A model generated the notes under the pieces. The model was not told where the DNA came from. It searched no databases and saw only the letters and a list, made by a program, of their open reading frames with translations. A stretch of DNA of 64,000 nt from contig NC_081819.1 in the NCBI RefSeq assembly GCF_030704535.1, forward strand, positions 20,928,001 to 20,992,000, written 5' to 3'. A program made the position numbers and the translations under genes. Position 1 is the stretch's first letter. The number at the start of each line of letters is the position of its first letter. This DNA comes from Vitis vinifera. Taxonomy: Eukaryota; Streptophyta; Magnoliopsida; Vitales; Vitaceae. This document shows positions 11,371 to 24,586 of this stretch, piece by piece.

Positions 11371-14300
11371 TTTTGTGTACCTGATATCTTTATTGAACTA
11401 TTAGCAGGCTAATTTAATAACATATAAGTTAAGAATTGCTGTGAAACTTTTAAATTCTGACCATTTCGTGTCCTGTGAAAGAACAGTAGATGTATATGCA
11501 ACAATCATGAAAGGAAACTGTTCCCTTTCAGTCATGAAAGAGAGCCTTTTTTTTTTGGGGGTTCAACATTGGTCTTTTATGTAATATGCTGCATTCAAAT
11601 TATTTGTCACTGGGATTAGCAGTTTTAGATGTTTATTCGATTACTCATTGAACATATGGATAATTCCTCAATATTTTATTCATCTGCAAAATCTCTATCC
11701 ATCTAACTTGTGATGTTAAGTGTTGTGGTGATTATAGAAAGAATCACCCCTTGTTCTCACCAAAGTTTACGTGTCATAGATGAACAATTCCAATATATTC
11801 TCCTTTTAACATTGAGATTGCTGCAGCTTGCAGAGTATACTACACATGGTATCAATCCTCTGAAGTTACAAAAACAGCAGTTATTTTCCTTTTTGAAAGG
11901 TAATTTTTATTTTTCTTTGTGATCTTTTGACGTCTTTTTTTTTCTGTCTGCCACTGCAGCCATGAGGCATTTTGCAGTATAACTTTTCACTGCTGAAGAA
12001 ACTAATTATACTCTTAATTTCATTACAACAGAGAAGTATGAACCTGTTCACGCAAAGTGGACAACAGAAAGATGTGCTATTTGTAGATGGGTTGAGGATT
12101 GGGACTATAACAAGATGATCATCTGCAACAGGTGTTTCTTGATTGAATCTTCATACCAACTTAGTACATTTTGGGTGATGAAAATTAAAATGCATTTGTT
12201 GACTTAAGATCATTCTTTGTACTTTACTTTAAGCATCTCAATTCTATTCTTGTTGGGTGCAGGTGTCAAATAGCTGTCCACCAAGAATGCTATGGGGCAA
12301 GAAATGTTAAAGATTTTACTTCATGGGTTTGCAGAGCATGTGAAACACCTGATGCTAAAAGAGAGTGCTGTCTTTGTCCTGTAAAAGGCATGGCAACTAG
12401 ATTTTTAATCTTCAAAATTAACTTTTTGGGTCAAGCCCCTTTCTGATTTGGATGATGTTTACATATCACTATGAATAAAGATGTCTTGCCAACAAAAAGT
12501 AAATTTGATGATTAGTTTTGGGCTTAACTTTAATTAACTAATATATTTATTAAAGATTCCTCGAGGCTTGACTCAAGTGGCAAGGGGTTGGTGTGGGATG
12601 TGGGAGGTGGGAGGTTTTAGGTTCAATTTGCTGGAACAAAATAATATAAAAAAAATCTCACTTACAAAAAAATCATTTATTAAAGTTTCCAATGTCTTTC
12701 AAAGATTTTTTGGCCTTACTAAATGTGAATATTGACTTTTAGGGGGTGCTCTAAAGCCTACTGATGTTGAAGGACTGTGGGTTCATGTCACGTGTGCTTG
12801 GTTTCGGCCTGAAGTTGCTTTCTTGAATGATGAGAAAATGGAGCCTGCTGTTGGAATTCTTAGAATTCCATCTACTTCATTTTTGAAGGTGAAATTCTTC
12901 TAAATACTTTCATACACTATCTATTTACAGATGCTTGGATTGCAAAACTTTTGATGATTGTGCATTATGAAGTAGATTAGCAAAATTTAAGGGAGAAGCC
13001 AGCATTTCATATTGACTCCATGAGTGATGGCCTGAACTTAGTGAACCTGTAACATCTTTGTGTTTGCATGCAAAAAGAACTTTTGGATACAAGGGCAGAC
13101 ATACAGATGTTATATGCAGGAAAATCCAATTGGAATCCCTGAACATGTGTTCAAACAATGCATGCAAAATGAGGATATTTAAAATGGACGAGTGATGATT
13201 GACAATATTATAGTATAATATGGAATAAGAATTATGAGAAGTTTAGAGGTGGCAAAAAGTATTGGTCAGCTTAGAAACATGTTGAAGAAATAGGTGTATT
13301 TTGAAATAGGTATGCTTAAATGAACACTGCATAAGAAGAAAGACTATAATATATTAACAAATCAAGGCAACTTTGAGAATTTCTAAGATGGTTCCACTTA
13401 ATTTACTAATAAGGAGTCAATAAACAGCTCTAGAAGGACAAGATGAAGGTCAAAAGGAATGTAAACTGAATCTGTGAGAGGACATAAATGATGAATATGG
13501 TGTGAGATGGAACTGAATGTCAACAAGTATGTTGTGTAACTGACACCTAATAAATGCCATTCACATCTCTGTTGAGCCTCCTCTTCATTAATGATTACAT
13601 GTAGCATCCAGTGAAGAAAAAAGTACAGCTGTTATTGCCAACATAAAACTAGTTTAGATGTGGCCTTTTTGTTTGTGTGGTTAATTGTACGTCATTCTAG
13701 TCTGTTTTTTTTTGGTCAGGTGATTAAAATTAATGACTGTTTTTGTAATATATCCTTTGCTTGGATGTTAACCATGCTTTTTTTTTTCTTGTGTGCTATG
13801 CAGGTTTGTGTAATTTGTAAGCAGACTCATGGATCCTGCACACAATGTTGCAAGTGTGCCACTTATTTTCATGCAATGTGTGCATCAAGAGCAGGATACA
13901 GCATGGAAGTAAGTTTCCTTGCTGCTATGCTACTTATGAATATATTCATATGATGCCATACTTTTCATGAGATGGCCTTTTTGATGAAGATGCATTTTGG
14001 AGTTCAAGAAGGCTGTTACAATATTCATTTCCTCTACTCTAATAAATCTCCTTTTCAGTTGCATTGTGGGGAGAAGAATGGAAGACAAATTACGAAAAAG
14101 TTATCATATTGTGCTGTTCACAGGTTACGTTGTGCCTCTCCTTTTGTTTTAAAATATTTTTATGCAAACAATTGATGTAATAGTGAGTTTTATGCACTTA
14201 ACTGATTCTGAAGAAAAAGGTTCTTATGTGCACCTGAGGATGGTATATAGGTGTTTTAAAACACTTTGTGTTGCCCAAGAAATTATATATGTTGGATCCC

Positions 14301-17035
14301 CCCTACAGAGAAAAAAAAGGGGGAAAGCCCTTCACCGTCTGCCCACCTAGGGAAAATGAGCATGCTCGTGTATACATGTACCTGCAGGGGTGTGTTTCCA
14401 AACTTAATAGTTGTAAGAGAAGGTCCTCAAATTACTAATGATTTATGATGGAGATATGGCTAGCTAGTAGCTTATTATCCCTCACTCCCTCATCCAAAAA
14501 AAAAGGGGGATTCCTGTATGTATCATGTCGTTTATTGGTTCAGTTTCTGCCTCTTCATCTGTTGTTTCTGGTGCAGGGCTCCAAACGCAGATACGGTTTT
14601 AGTTGTACGTACTCCTTCAGGGGTGTTCTCTGCCCGAAATCGACAAAACCAGAAACGTGATCAGAGCTTCAGGGGGTCAAGGCTTGTTTCATCCAGAAGA
14701 CCGGAACTTCCTGTATCCTTGGCATTAGAGACTAATGAGTTGGAGCCACTGTCTGCTGGAAGATGCCGGGTCTTCAAAAGATCAATCAATAATGTATTCC
14801 ATTTATGCACCTTAGTTGTGCCACTAATTTATTTTTTGAGACTTTTTATCACTTCACATGCTTTTCTATGTATCCTTGAAAAGAGTGCTTGCAATTCCTT
14901 TTTTGTGATGGCTAAGTTCAGATATCCTTTTGCATTATTTTTCTAATGTCTCCAAATGTTATATGATCAATTGGGCCTCTTTGGTCTCTGATTTCTATCT
15001 CTTTTTTATGTTTGCTCAAAGGTGGGTGCAGGGGCAATATTCCACCGACTGATGGGGCCAAGGCATCATTCTTTGGATGCAATAGATGGCTTGAGCTTGT
15101 ACAAAGTAATTTTCTTGTCTTTGTTTTTACCCTTTCAAATATTTAAAATTTTCAATTTTAGTTGGGGGATATGTAGGTGTGGATTATTTTTTCCCTTGTG
15201 GCTGGTATAATGTATTAACCATTTAAAGGTTTCTTTTTTCTTCTAACAGGAATTAGAAGATCCGCAAACATTTTCTTCATTCAAGGAACGCCTTTACCAC
15301 TTGCAGGCAAATCATCTTTCATTATGAGTTGTAATTATTGCCTACATAAAATTTATTTTTCTTACAGTATATTCATTGCTTCAGAGAACTGAAAATCACC
15401 GGGTTTGTTTTGGCAAATCTGGAATACATGGATGGGGCCTCTTTGCACGTCGGAGCATTCAAGAAGGAGAAATGGTATAAGTTATAAGTTAGTAACATAT
15501 AGTATTTTGGAGGACCACATCATTTGTTGTGATAAATTTACTGTTGATAAGTTCCCCAAATGGTTGCATTCCACTGATTTTACAGCAAGGCTAATAATAC
15601 ACATGCAGAGTAAACGAAAATTAATTGAAGAATATATTGTGTGGTTTCCTCAAAAGGATAGAATTATTAATTATGGGATATCTATCTCCAGGTTATTGAG
15701 TATCGTGGTGAGCAGGTGAGGCGCAGTGTTGCAGATCTTAGGGAGGCAAAGTATCGATTAGAAGGCAAAGATTGTTATGTGAGTAAATTCTTTATTATTC
15801 CATAATGTATATTTGTCTCACGCTTTGTCTTGACTATGTTTAGCTATGACTTGCTCAGTTCATCAAATGATAATCTTGGTTTAGTTTCTGAATTGCCCAA
15901 TCATTATTGGGTTCGTTTGATTGTCATTGGAATCGTTAGCTATAGGTGTGGAAAATTTCCATTTCCTAGACTAGAAGGCTATGTTTAGTTCCCTGAAAGT
16001 ATTGAGAAAAGGAAAAAATGATGAAGAACATGATTTTTCATGTTTGATTTACCATAAAAAAAATATTAGAAACACACATTTTCAAATTATTTAATTTTTT
16101 TTTATAGAAGAGGAGAAACATGTATTAACTTTATATCTATTTTTCATTTTTTATTTTTTTTAGTTTTACTCTTTATTTCCTCTCCCTCATTTTCTCTCAA
16201 ATTTCCAAGATCCAAACTTAGGGGAAGTTTTTTATTGTTGGTTCAGTCTTATCTTAAAGAAAGTTACAGCAGTAACAGCAACACTTTATTTTGGTATGGT
16301 ACCCTTGTTCGACCCATCAAGTACATGATTTAATTTGTGTTAAAACTACATTCATGCTGATGTTAAATCTTAAACAGTTTGGCCAACTGGGTCCTTCACT
16401 TTTGTTTCATTCACTCCATAATTCCTGTTGTTTAAAGTTATATGTAAAGCCCATGGCTCGTCCTTTTGGTCTCAAGCAGATCTGTTTCTGATGATGAATT
16501 TTGTCACTTCAATTTTCTGTGGTGATTCTGAATCTTAAAATTCAATGAACATGTGATCTGCAGCTGTTTAAGATCAGTGAGGAAGTAGTGATTGATGCTA
16601 CAAACAAGGGGAATATTGCACGCCTAATCAACCATTCTGTAAGTCGCTATTTCTGAAGTTAAAATTTTCATACGAAAACAAAAAATCAAGTAGTGTGTCT
16701 TCTTTCAATATGAATATTCGTCCCCCTATCCTGCAGTGCTTCCCCAACTGTTATGCAAGGATCATGAGCGTGGGTGATGAAGAGAGTCGGATAGTCCTAA
16801 TTGCAAAGATCAATGTCTCAGCAGGGGATGAGCTTACGTAAGGCCTTTTCTTTTCTTTCCCCTTCATTTCCCTTCACCAATTTTCCATCTGGGTTTGGTT
16901 GAGGATTTGATAAAACCTGTGCAATGGGCCATTCCTTGTTGCAGGTACGATTACTTGTTTGATCCAGATGAACGTGACGAATCCAAAGTCCCCTGCCTAT
17001 GTGGAGCTCCAAACTGCAGGAAATTCATGAATTAG
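5357..17035 (+). CDS. ATX4/ATX5-like: ATX3/4/5-type histone H3K4 methyltransferase, 23 exons
   Basis: Trithorax-family SET methyltransferase; family members methylate histone H3 lysine 4 in the nucleus. Exons: 5357-6259, 6361-6416, 6504-6702, 8733-8858, 8961-9029, 9125-9193, 9303-9394, 9519-9611, 10565-10700, 11827-11899, 12032-12131, 12263-12387, 12743-12888, 13804-13908, 14059-14123, 14577-14793, 15022-15105, 15250-15306, 15385-15474, 15692-15778, 16564-16638, 16737-16837, 16945-17035. They total 3159 nt, in frame throughout: 1052 residues, normal for ATX3-5. PWWP starts near residue 246 ([17 protein letters not shown]). PHD spans about 436-490 ([21 protein letters not shown]). The extended PHD spans 620-786 ([19 protein letters not shown], then [14 protein letters not shown]). 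SET runs from about 912 (GIHGWGLFA), with NHSCFPNC at 987-994 and YDY at 1024-1026; post-SET CLC...C ends the protein. Introns 3, 12 and 18 need GC donors. An in-frame ATG at 5315 would add 14 residues; 5357 was chosen because the MIIKR-type start suits the family. A 27 bp longer exon 4 (to 8885) is possible. Confidence 0.93.
7628..7678. repeat. (TA)n microsatellite
   Basis: About 25 uninterrupted TA units inside intron 3. It is likely variable in length between individuals. Confidence 0.97.
7751..7930. repeat. 40 bp tandem repeat with a decayed third copy
   Basis: Two adjacent 40 bp units (7751-7790 and 7791-7830) differ at one base. Each runs from TTTTCAACCAAAACGCAGC to ATAGCCGTATTTTTAC. 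A third, shortened copy lies near 7899-7930, and a shared ACCGCATATG block precedes each end (7727 and 7881). Together with the flanking (TA)n this looks like the remnant of a small transposon, but I see no clean terminal repeats. Confidence 0.7.
10050..10106. repeat. A-rich simple repeat in intron 8
   Basis: Runs of A broken by single G residues, then GAAA repeats. It could be the old poly(A) tail of a retroposed element, but no body is recognisable. Confidence 0.9.
11337..11374. repeat. (TA)n followed by poly(T) in intron 9
   Basis: A TA dinucleotide run directly followed by about a dozen T. Simple repeat within the intron between exons 9 and 10. Confidence 0.9.
12556..12674 (+). mobile_element. 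SINE in intron 12 of the ATX-like gene
   Basis: An insert of about 119 bp is flanked by an 11 bp direct repeat, ATTTATTAAAG (12545-12555 and 12675-12685). The body starts with an A-box-like stretch (TTGACTCAAGTGGCAAGG), has a degenerate B-box (AGGTTCAATTT) about 45 bp later, and ends in A-rich sequence. Target-site duplication, tRNA-like head and A-rich tail together fit a tRNA-derived SINE. It sits in the intron whose GC donor is the weakest in the gene. Confidence 0.75.
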
Positions 17036-17231
17036 GTTATTATACTAATACCATCATGGAAGCCCAGTTTCTTTTTTAGCAGAAAGGGGTACTGATCCAT
17101 CTCCCAACCCAGTGAGAGAATGGGTCACACAGTTGTTTTCTTTTTTGGTGATCAAGCATATTGAGCTTGAAATTTTCTTTTTTAATTGGATTCTTCATAC
17201 CTCAATTTATCCTGTAATCTTTTTCAGCTGC

Positions 17232-17237
17232 AATAAA
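17232..17237 (+). terminator. Polyadenylation signal of the ATX-like gene
   Basis: AATAAA 197 bp after the TAG stop, followed by T-rich sequence. A cleavage site within the next 15-30 bp is expected. Copies of this 3' UTR recur at 39829 and 40690. Confidence 0.6.
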
Positions 17238-17279
17238 ATGTAAATTCTCCAGCAGATTGGCAGGTGCCATTTTTATGAA

Positions 17280-19045
17280 TTTGCTGCATTTCATCCATGT
17301 AATCATAATTGATTAAATATCTGAAATGTGCACCCTCATTTTTTGTTGTCTTTTCAGTAAAGGAAAAGAATTTTTTAGGAAGAAGATGAAAACAGAGAGG
17401 TAGAAGGGAAGAAAAGTGGGGAATGAAAAGAAAAGAAGAGAAAAAGGGTTAGGTGTGTGGGTTCAGAGGTTGAAAAGAAGAAAATGGTGATTTTTTATCA
17501 TTTCATGCTAAGTTGTCAAATGGGTTGGACCGCTTGTTTGACATGTGGCTTGGCATGTCAAAAGATCAGATTGGGCTGGCCTGACCCAATTATTGTAGTG
17601 GGCTGTGTTGGGCCTAAGGCCACAACTCATCGTGCCAATTCGTTGCGCTATCCCATTGTGCCTCATTTGAAAGGTTGACTAATACACATGAATGATGGTT
17701 AGTTAGTTAGGTGGATGTCAATCTAGTTGAAATGTATTAAAACTTAAGTGATGCAACTCTCACATTTTTCTCTATCTTTTTCATGTAATTAATTGAAATA
17801 ATTAATAAAATAATTTTCTTTATCTTCAAATTTTTTTTAATATTTCAATATTTTAAATTTATTGTTATTATGATAACAAATAAATTCAAATATTTTTTAT
17901 TTATTTTTAGAAACAAAAATTTAAAATTTCTACAAAATTTACTATTATAAACTTGATAAACATAAAAAATGAAATAATCATTTAATAAGTTTGAAGTAAT
18001 AATAAAAAAAATTATTTAATAATAATTTTTTTAAGATAATAGTATGATTTTAAAAAATAAATTAAATACTAATATAGTAGGATGATCTACTTAAATGGTC
18101 CATCAGCACAAGACACGACATAATATGACAATCATGTTGTGTTGATTCGATAGTGTGAACATTGTCTATCATTTAGTATCCTCTTTGCATGCGTTTTTTT
18201 GTCCTCTACCTTTTGTGCCTATCAACGACAAGAGCGCTTGTTTTTTTTTTTAACTTTTTGTTAATTTGTTTTCACATTGTTTATTTTTTTTAATTTTATG
18301 ATTTATTATAAATTTTTTATTAAATAGAAAAAAAATTAAAATATGATTTTTTAAAATAAAAAATAATATATTAATTTTTTTTTATTTTTTAACATTTAAT
18401 AAAAATAAAATATTAAAAAAATCTAACACTTAACCTTATTAAACATTAAAATTCTATTTAAAATTAAATAAAAAAACACCATCATGACATCATATTTCTA
18501 AAAGAATTCAAAAATATCATAAGAAAAAATGTTATTACAACCTAAATATTTGTTATTCTCATCGCAACAAATAAAAAATATTTATAAAATTTAAAAATTA
18601 TTTTACTTTTTTTTTTTTTGGCATATTGTGATTATTTACAATTTATATGTACATGATTAATGTGTATAGTTTTAAATGGATAGTTGATTATTAATGTCAT
18701 TATAATTTTAGAAGTTTCAAAACATGATTATTTATTTTTATTTTTGAAAATATTTTATTCCAAAACCGATGTTCAAAAACATTATTTTTTGTATTTATTC
18801 ATGAATTTCTAAAAATTAAATGCTTTGATCAGGATTTGAAGGTTGAAAATTTATAGGTCTGAGTTAGATGGGTGTGAATGTGTTTAAACATTCTACTATA
18901 TACCATTCTTAAAAAAATGTATATTCTCCTTTGTACCTTTTAGAAGCATGTCAATTCGACTCCACTATAAGCATGTAGGTCATTTCGTAGGAAGCGAAAT
19001 GTAGAATGCCATAAATTATTGAAGTTGTCCGTGTCCTTCAAATAA
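17280..19045. other. AT-rich spacer, duplicated further right
   Basis: No gene is seen. A GC-richer patch at 17510-17680 (TGGGCTGG and GGGCCTAAGGCC motifs) looks like old transposon-derived sequence. Parts of this spacer reappear with substitutions at 40131-40309 (matching about 17360-17570) and 41150-42056 (matching about 18190-19045), which ties the ATX gene to the downstream segmental duplication. Confidence 0.7.
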
Positions 19046-19830
19046 TTTTCTTTTAAATAAAAATTACATGAATGATTGCAGTTTTGGACAAAGATATATT
19101 GGTGGGAAAACATCGAAAAGGTTAAGCTATGGTATCGTTTTTCTATTTATGGAACACAAGAATATAACAGGACAACGGTTTAAGAAAATAGTTTAACTAT
19201 TTCATAAATTAATTTAATGACTTAATTTATATCAATTATAAATTTTTTAAAAATATAATTTTAGAGTGAAGTAAGAATATAATTAATTATTTTGCCATAA
19301 TAATTAAAATTAATTTATTCTTATCTAAACTAAAATCATGTTTAAACAATTTAAGATTAATTTATTCATTTTAAATCATTAAATTAATTTATCAAACATC
19401 TTTTACCAAATAATTTTATTTTAGATAAAAATTACATGAACGATTGTTTTAGTTTTGGACAAACATATATTAATGGGAAAACATCGAAAATGTCATGCTA
19501 TGGTATCGTTTTTCAATTTGTGGGACACAAAAATATAATTGTATACAAGAAAATAAGGGGTCAACTGTTTAAGAAATTCGTGGGACACAAGAATATAAAA
19601 GGACAACAGTTTAGGAAAATAGTTTAATTATTTGATAAATTTATTTAATAACTTAATTTATATCAATTATAAATTTTTTAAAATATAATTTTAGATTTAA
19701 GTAAGAATAGAATTAATTATTTTACTATAATAATTAAAATTAATTTATTTTTACTTACATTAAAATTATTTTTTAAAAATTTAAGATTGATTTAATAATT
19801 GAAATCATTAAATTGATTTATCAAATACTA
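19046..19830. repeat. Tandem duplication of a ~370-415 bp AT-rich unit
   Basis: Unit one (about 19046-19415) and unit two (about 19416-19830) share the order AAAATTACATGAA, GTTTTGGACAAA, GGGAAAACATCGAAAA, CTATGGTATCGTTTTTC, then long AT-rich stretches. Unit two contains a small internal duplication (GGGACACAA(A/G)AATATAA twice). A single partial copy remains at 45396-45690. Confidence 0.8.
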
Positions 19831-20180
19831 TCGACACATTCTAGCCCCGTGATTACGGTTCCACGTAAAGATCGCGGTGGCTCCCAATAACTCCAAATAG
19901 TTTGAAAAAAAATTGTACAATCATGACTCATGAGATTCTAAGTATCTGGACGCGGTTCCACGTTAACATCCCCGGTAGTTCCCGGCAACTTCAAATAGCT
20001 TGGAAAAAAACGTAAGGTGCTTATCTGTAATAAAAATCTTCTTTTAAATTTCTTTCTGCTCTTTTCGAAGTTTAAACTAGTTGCATCAAGTATATATGTT
20101 ACTAATTTCGCCATTCTCTTGTTTTCATTAGTATTAATGGAGGTTTTGGTGTTGCTTAGTGGAAATTAATGGTGGTAGAC

Positions 20181-20558
20181 TGTAGGGAATTAAACCGAAT
20201 TCCCAACCCGTGAGAAACAAAAAATTAGAGAAAACACACGCCAAAGAAAAACAATCACACGCACAAGACAGTATTTACGTGGTTCGACAATTTGCCTACG
20301 TCCACGGAGTTGCAGGGATATCACTATTATCAGGGAAGAATACAAAGAGTACAATATGGCGGCTACAATATTCTCTATATATATATAGCACGACAACCCT
20401 ACCATACTAAAAAACCCTAATTACAAAAGGTGGTTCCACAATGGGCTAAACGGGCCCAACAGGCCTCAATAAATCTCCCATTAAAAAAGTCATGCAATAT
20501 TATTCGGGTCGGGTCGTCAAACCGGATCAAACAAAACTAGGCTCCACAAAGCCCAACA
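20181..20558 (-). repeat. 3' LTR of the Copia element
   Basis: The LTR on the left of the window is the 3' LTR, because the element reads leftwards. It is identical to its partner except at two bases near 20355-20360 (TATGGC here, CATGAC there). Confidence 0.93.
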
Positions 20559-20650
20559 AATCTCCCACTTGGAGACTAGTCCAATCACCAACATCAAACC
20601 GCTATCCTCCAAGAAACAATCCCTCATCCCTACAACTCATCCTCTTGTCC

Positions 20651-23600
20651 TCAAGCTAGAAGACCAATTGAAGCTGCGCACAGCTTCAATTTCTCAATAG
20701 TGACACCCTTAGTCAACATGTCTGCAGGGTTCTTAGATCCACAAATCTTCTCAAGTATTACCAGTTTATCTTCAACAAGATAACGGATAAAGTGGTATTT
20801 TGTTTGTATATGCTTCGACTTTGAATGAAAAGCCGAATTTTTGGCAAGAAAAATTGCACTCTGACTGTCACTGTGTAGAATGCCCATCTCCTGCTTCTTA
20901 CCCAATTCATCTAAGAAACCATGTAGCCAAATCATCTCCTTTCCAGCTTCAGTTGCTGCAACATACTCAGCTTCTGTGGTAGACAAAGTAACAATCTTCT
21001 GTAGATTTGAAGCCCATGATATAGTTGTACCACCTAGAGTAAAAACAAACCCAGTAGTACTCTTTCTACTATCAATATCACCAGCAAAATCAGCATCTAC
21101 ATAACCCTGCAATTTCAAACTTGCACCTGTGAAGCAAAGACATGTATCTAATGAACCCTTCAGATATCTTAAAATCCACTTGACTGCCTCCCAATGCTGC
21201 TTTCCAGGCCTACTCATGAATCTGCTCACAACTCCCACTGCATGTGCAATGTCTGGCCTTGTACACACCATAGCATACATCAAGCTGCCAATAGCTGAGG
21301 CATAAGGCACCTTGCTCATATGGTCCCTTTCTTCTTCTGTCTTTGGTGACTGTTCTTTGCTTAGTTTGAAATGACTACCCAAGGGTGTGCTCACTGGTTT
21401 AGCTTCATTCATGTTGAACCTGCTGAGAACTTTCTTCACATACTCTGACTGTGAAAGCTTCAATGTACCATTAGCCTTGTCTCTAATGATTCTCATACCA
21501 AGGATTTGCTTTGCAGCTCCCAAATCCTTCATTGCAAACTGTTTGGACAATTGCTTTTTCAGATTATTGATCTTCTCAATGTCAGACCCTACAATAAGCA
21601 TATCATCCACATACAACAGTAATATGATGTAAGAGTTGTCAAAGGACTTAACATAGCAACAATGGTCAGCTTCACATCTCTTGAACCCAATTCTATGCAT
21701 AAAATTGTCAAACTTCTTGTACCACTGTCTAGGAGCTTGTTTAAGGCCATACAAGCTCTTTCTCAGTTTGCAGACTAGATTCTCTTGTCCCTGAACAATG
21801 AACCCTTCTGGTTGAATCATGTAAAGGTCTTCCTCCAAGTCACCATGAAGGAATGCTGTCTTCACATCTAACTGCTCAAGATGTAAGTTTTCTGCAGCCA
21901 CCATTCCAAGTACAAGTCTAATTGTTGACATCTTCACAACTGGAGAAAATATTTCTGTGTAGTCAATGCCCTCCTTCTACTGGAACCCTTTAACAACTAA
22001 TCTGGCCTTGTAACGTTTGCTACCATCATGCTCATTTTTTATTCTGTATACCCACTTGTTGTGCAAAGCCTTCTTTCCTACTGGCAATTCAGTCAGTTCC
22101 CATGTCTGATTCCCCAATAGGGAATCCATCTCATCCTTCATGGCTAACTCCCACTTGCTTGAATTCTCATCTTGCAAGGCTTCATCATAACACTCTGGCT
22201 CACCACCATCAGTTAACAGGAGATAATTTAAAACAGGTGAATAACGTTGCGGAGGTCTAATGTTCCTGGAAGATCTACGAACTTCAGCTACAGGTGTACT
22301 CAAATCTACCTGTGAATTTACATTCTCCTTATCTTTTTCACCCCCTTTTTGGACAGTACTTTCAGTCAATTCATCTAAGTTGACAAACTCAGATTTCTTT
22401 TGATCTATCTCTGTAACATCTGACGTTACAGTTGACCTATCCTTGTACATAACCTGTTCATTAAATATCACATTTCTACTTCTGATGATTTTCCTGTTTT
22501 GTTCATCCCAAAACCTATAGCCAAATTTCTCATCACCATAGCCAATGAAAAAACATATTTTTGACTTTGCATCAAGTTTACTACGAGCATCAGAATCAAT
22601 ATGAACATAAGAAACACAACCAAAAACTTTTAAATGTGAAAACTTCACCTCTTTACCGCTCCAAACCTCCTCAGGAAGTCTGAACTCCATGGGAACTGAT
22701 GGTCCTCGGTTTATCAGGTAAGCTGCAGTGCTAACAGCATCAGCCCAAAAAGTTTTTGGTAGTCCAGCATGCAACCTCATACTTCTAGCACGCTCATTGA
22801 GAGTTCTATTCATGCGCTCAGCCACACCATTCTGTTGTGGTGTCCCAGGAATGGTCTTCTCCATCCTAATTCCCTGTGCAACACAATACTCACTGAATCC
22901 TCCATCTATGTACTCTCCTCCATTATCTGACCTCAAACATTTTACTTTCAAACCTGTTTCTGTCTCAACCATGGCCTTCCACTTCTTAAAAGTTACAAAT
23001 ACATCAGATTTATTTTTCAGAAAATAAACCCATACCTTTCTACTTGAGTCATTAATAAAGGTGATGTAGTACCTTGAACCTCCTAGGGATGCAACCGGAG
23101 AAGGCCCCCACAAATCAGTGTGTACTAGTTCCAATTTTTCAGCCTTCGGTGTCCTACCAGTTTTCAAGAAGCTCACCTTTTTTTGCTTTCCTAAGATGCA
23201 ACTTTCACACATGTCAAAATCAATGGACTTCAATTCTGGTAGTTTTCCTTTTGACAGCAACATCTTCATCCATTTCTCACTCATGTGACCAAGTCTACGG
23301 TGCCATAGGCTTGTATCAGTACTTGCATCAGCAACTGCAATTGTGTCTCTTGGACATGAGGTCATATACAGAGTGTCAGTCTTCTTTCCACGAGCCAATA
23401 CCCTAGCTCCCTTTGTAACCTTCCAAGTACCACCAACAAATAGTATTGCATGTCCTTCATCATCAAGTTGTCCAACAGAAATCAGATTCCTCCTCAGGTC
23501 AGGAATATATCGAACCTTCTCCAGTAACCAAACAGACCCATTGGGCAACGATATCCGGACATCTCCCAGACCCACAACATCCAAGGCTGAACCATCAGCC

Positions 23601-24556
23601 AAATACACCTTACCAAAATCACCTGCAACATAATTCTGTATGATTTCTCGGTGTGGAGTGGTATGAAACGAAGCTCCTGAATCTAAAACCCAATCATCAA
23701 GTGGACTGTCTACTGCAAGAAGTAATGCATCCTGTACCTCTTCTGTTACAACATTAGCAGAATCATCTTCATTCTTCTTCTTAGGGCTTTTGCATTGCCT
23801 TTTAAAGTGACCTGTTTTCCCACAATTCCAGCATTGTACTTGTTGGCCTGATCTAGATTTGCTTCTGTTCCGATTAGAATTTCTGGAATTTGATCTACCC
23901 TGATTTGAATTTCTGTTATTACCTCTACCTCTTGTCTCAAGGTTTAAGGCAGAACCAGATCCTGAGGTTTCACCTGCATCTCTTCGGCGAATCTCCTCAG
24001 CCAGAATTAAATCTTGTATATCATTGTACTTGAGTTTTTCCTTTCCCGTAGAATTGCTTACTGCCATCCTCATTGCCTCCCAACTGTTTGGCAAAGAAGC
24101 CAAGACGATCAGAGCACGAATCTCATCATCAAAATCAATTTCTACAGATGACAATTGATTTGTGATTGTATTAAATTCATTCAGATGTTGTGCTACTGAT
24201 GCATTCTCTGCCATCTTCAAATTGAACAATTTCTTCATCAGATGCACCTTATTGTTTGCGGACGGCTTTTCATACATACCGGACAAAACCTTCATCAGAT
24301 CTGTTGTGGTCTTCTCCTTTACAACATTGTGTGCAACAGACCTAGACAGAGTTAACCTAATAACTCCTAGAACCTGTCTGTCAAGAAGCGCCCATTCCTC
24401 AGCTTTCATACTCTCAGGTTTTGTCCCCAAAAGAGGCAGATGCAATTTCCTCCCATAAAGATAATCTTCAATCTGTATCCTCCAATACGCAAAGTCTGTG
24501 CCATCAAACTTTTCTATTCCAGACGCCTTTCCTGCTTCCTCTGCCATTGCTCCCAC
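20651..24556 (-). pseudogene. Copia gag-pol, interrupted by one in-frame stop
   Basis: Two same-frame blocks, 24556-21980 (859 codons) and 21976-20651, are separated by a single TAG at 21977-21979. First block: gag, then a CCHC zinc knuckle at residues 242-255 (CWNCGKTGHFKRQC), protease DSGA at 292-295, the integrase HHCC region and catalytic core, and the start of reverse transcriptase. Second block: the rest of reverse transcriptase (YVDDMLIV) and RNase H (STTEAEYVAATEAGKEM), the Tork/Tnt1 style. No other stop or frameshift was found. The open frame continues across the break, so the apparent GTG start at 21937 is an artefact. As it stands the element cannot make full-length polyprotein without readthrough. 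Confidence 0.93.
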
Positions 24557-24586
24557 TCAAACCTAACCCTAGGCTCTGATACCAGT

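Noticed and set aside
10503-11922. Several short plus-strand frames inside introns 8-10 of the ATX-like gene.
   Set aside because: They are exon fragments extended into introns or chance frames. The spliced model explains the conserved parts.
20651-21937. A separate gene starting at a GTG codon at 21937 for the Copia reverse transcriptase.
   Set aside because: The frame runs on upstream to the TAG at 21977 and is simply the rest of the same polyprotein.
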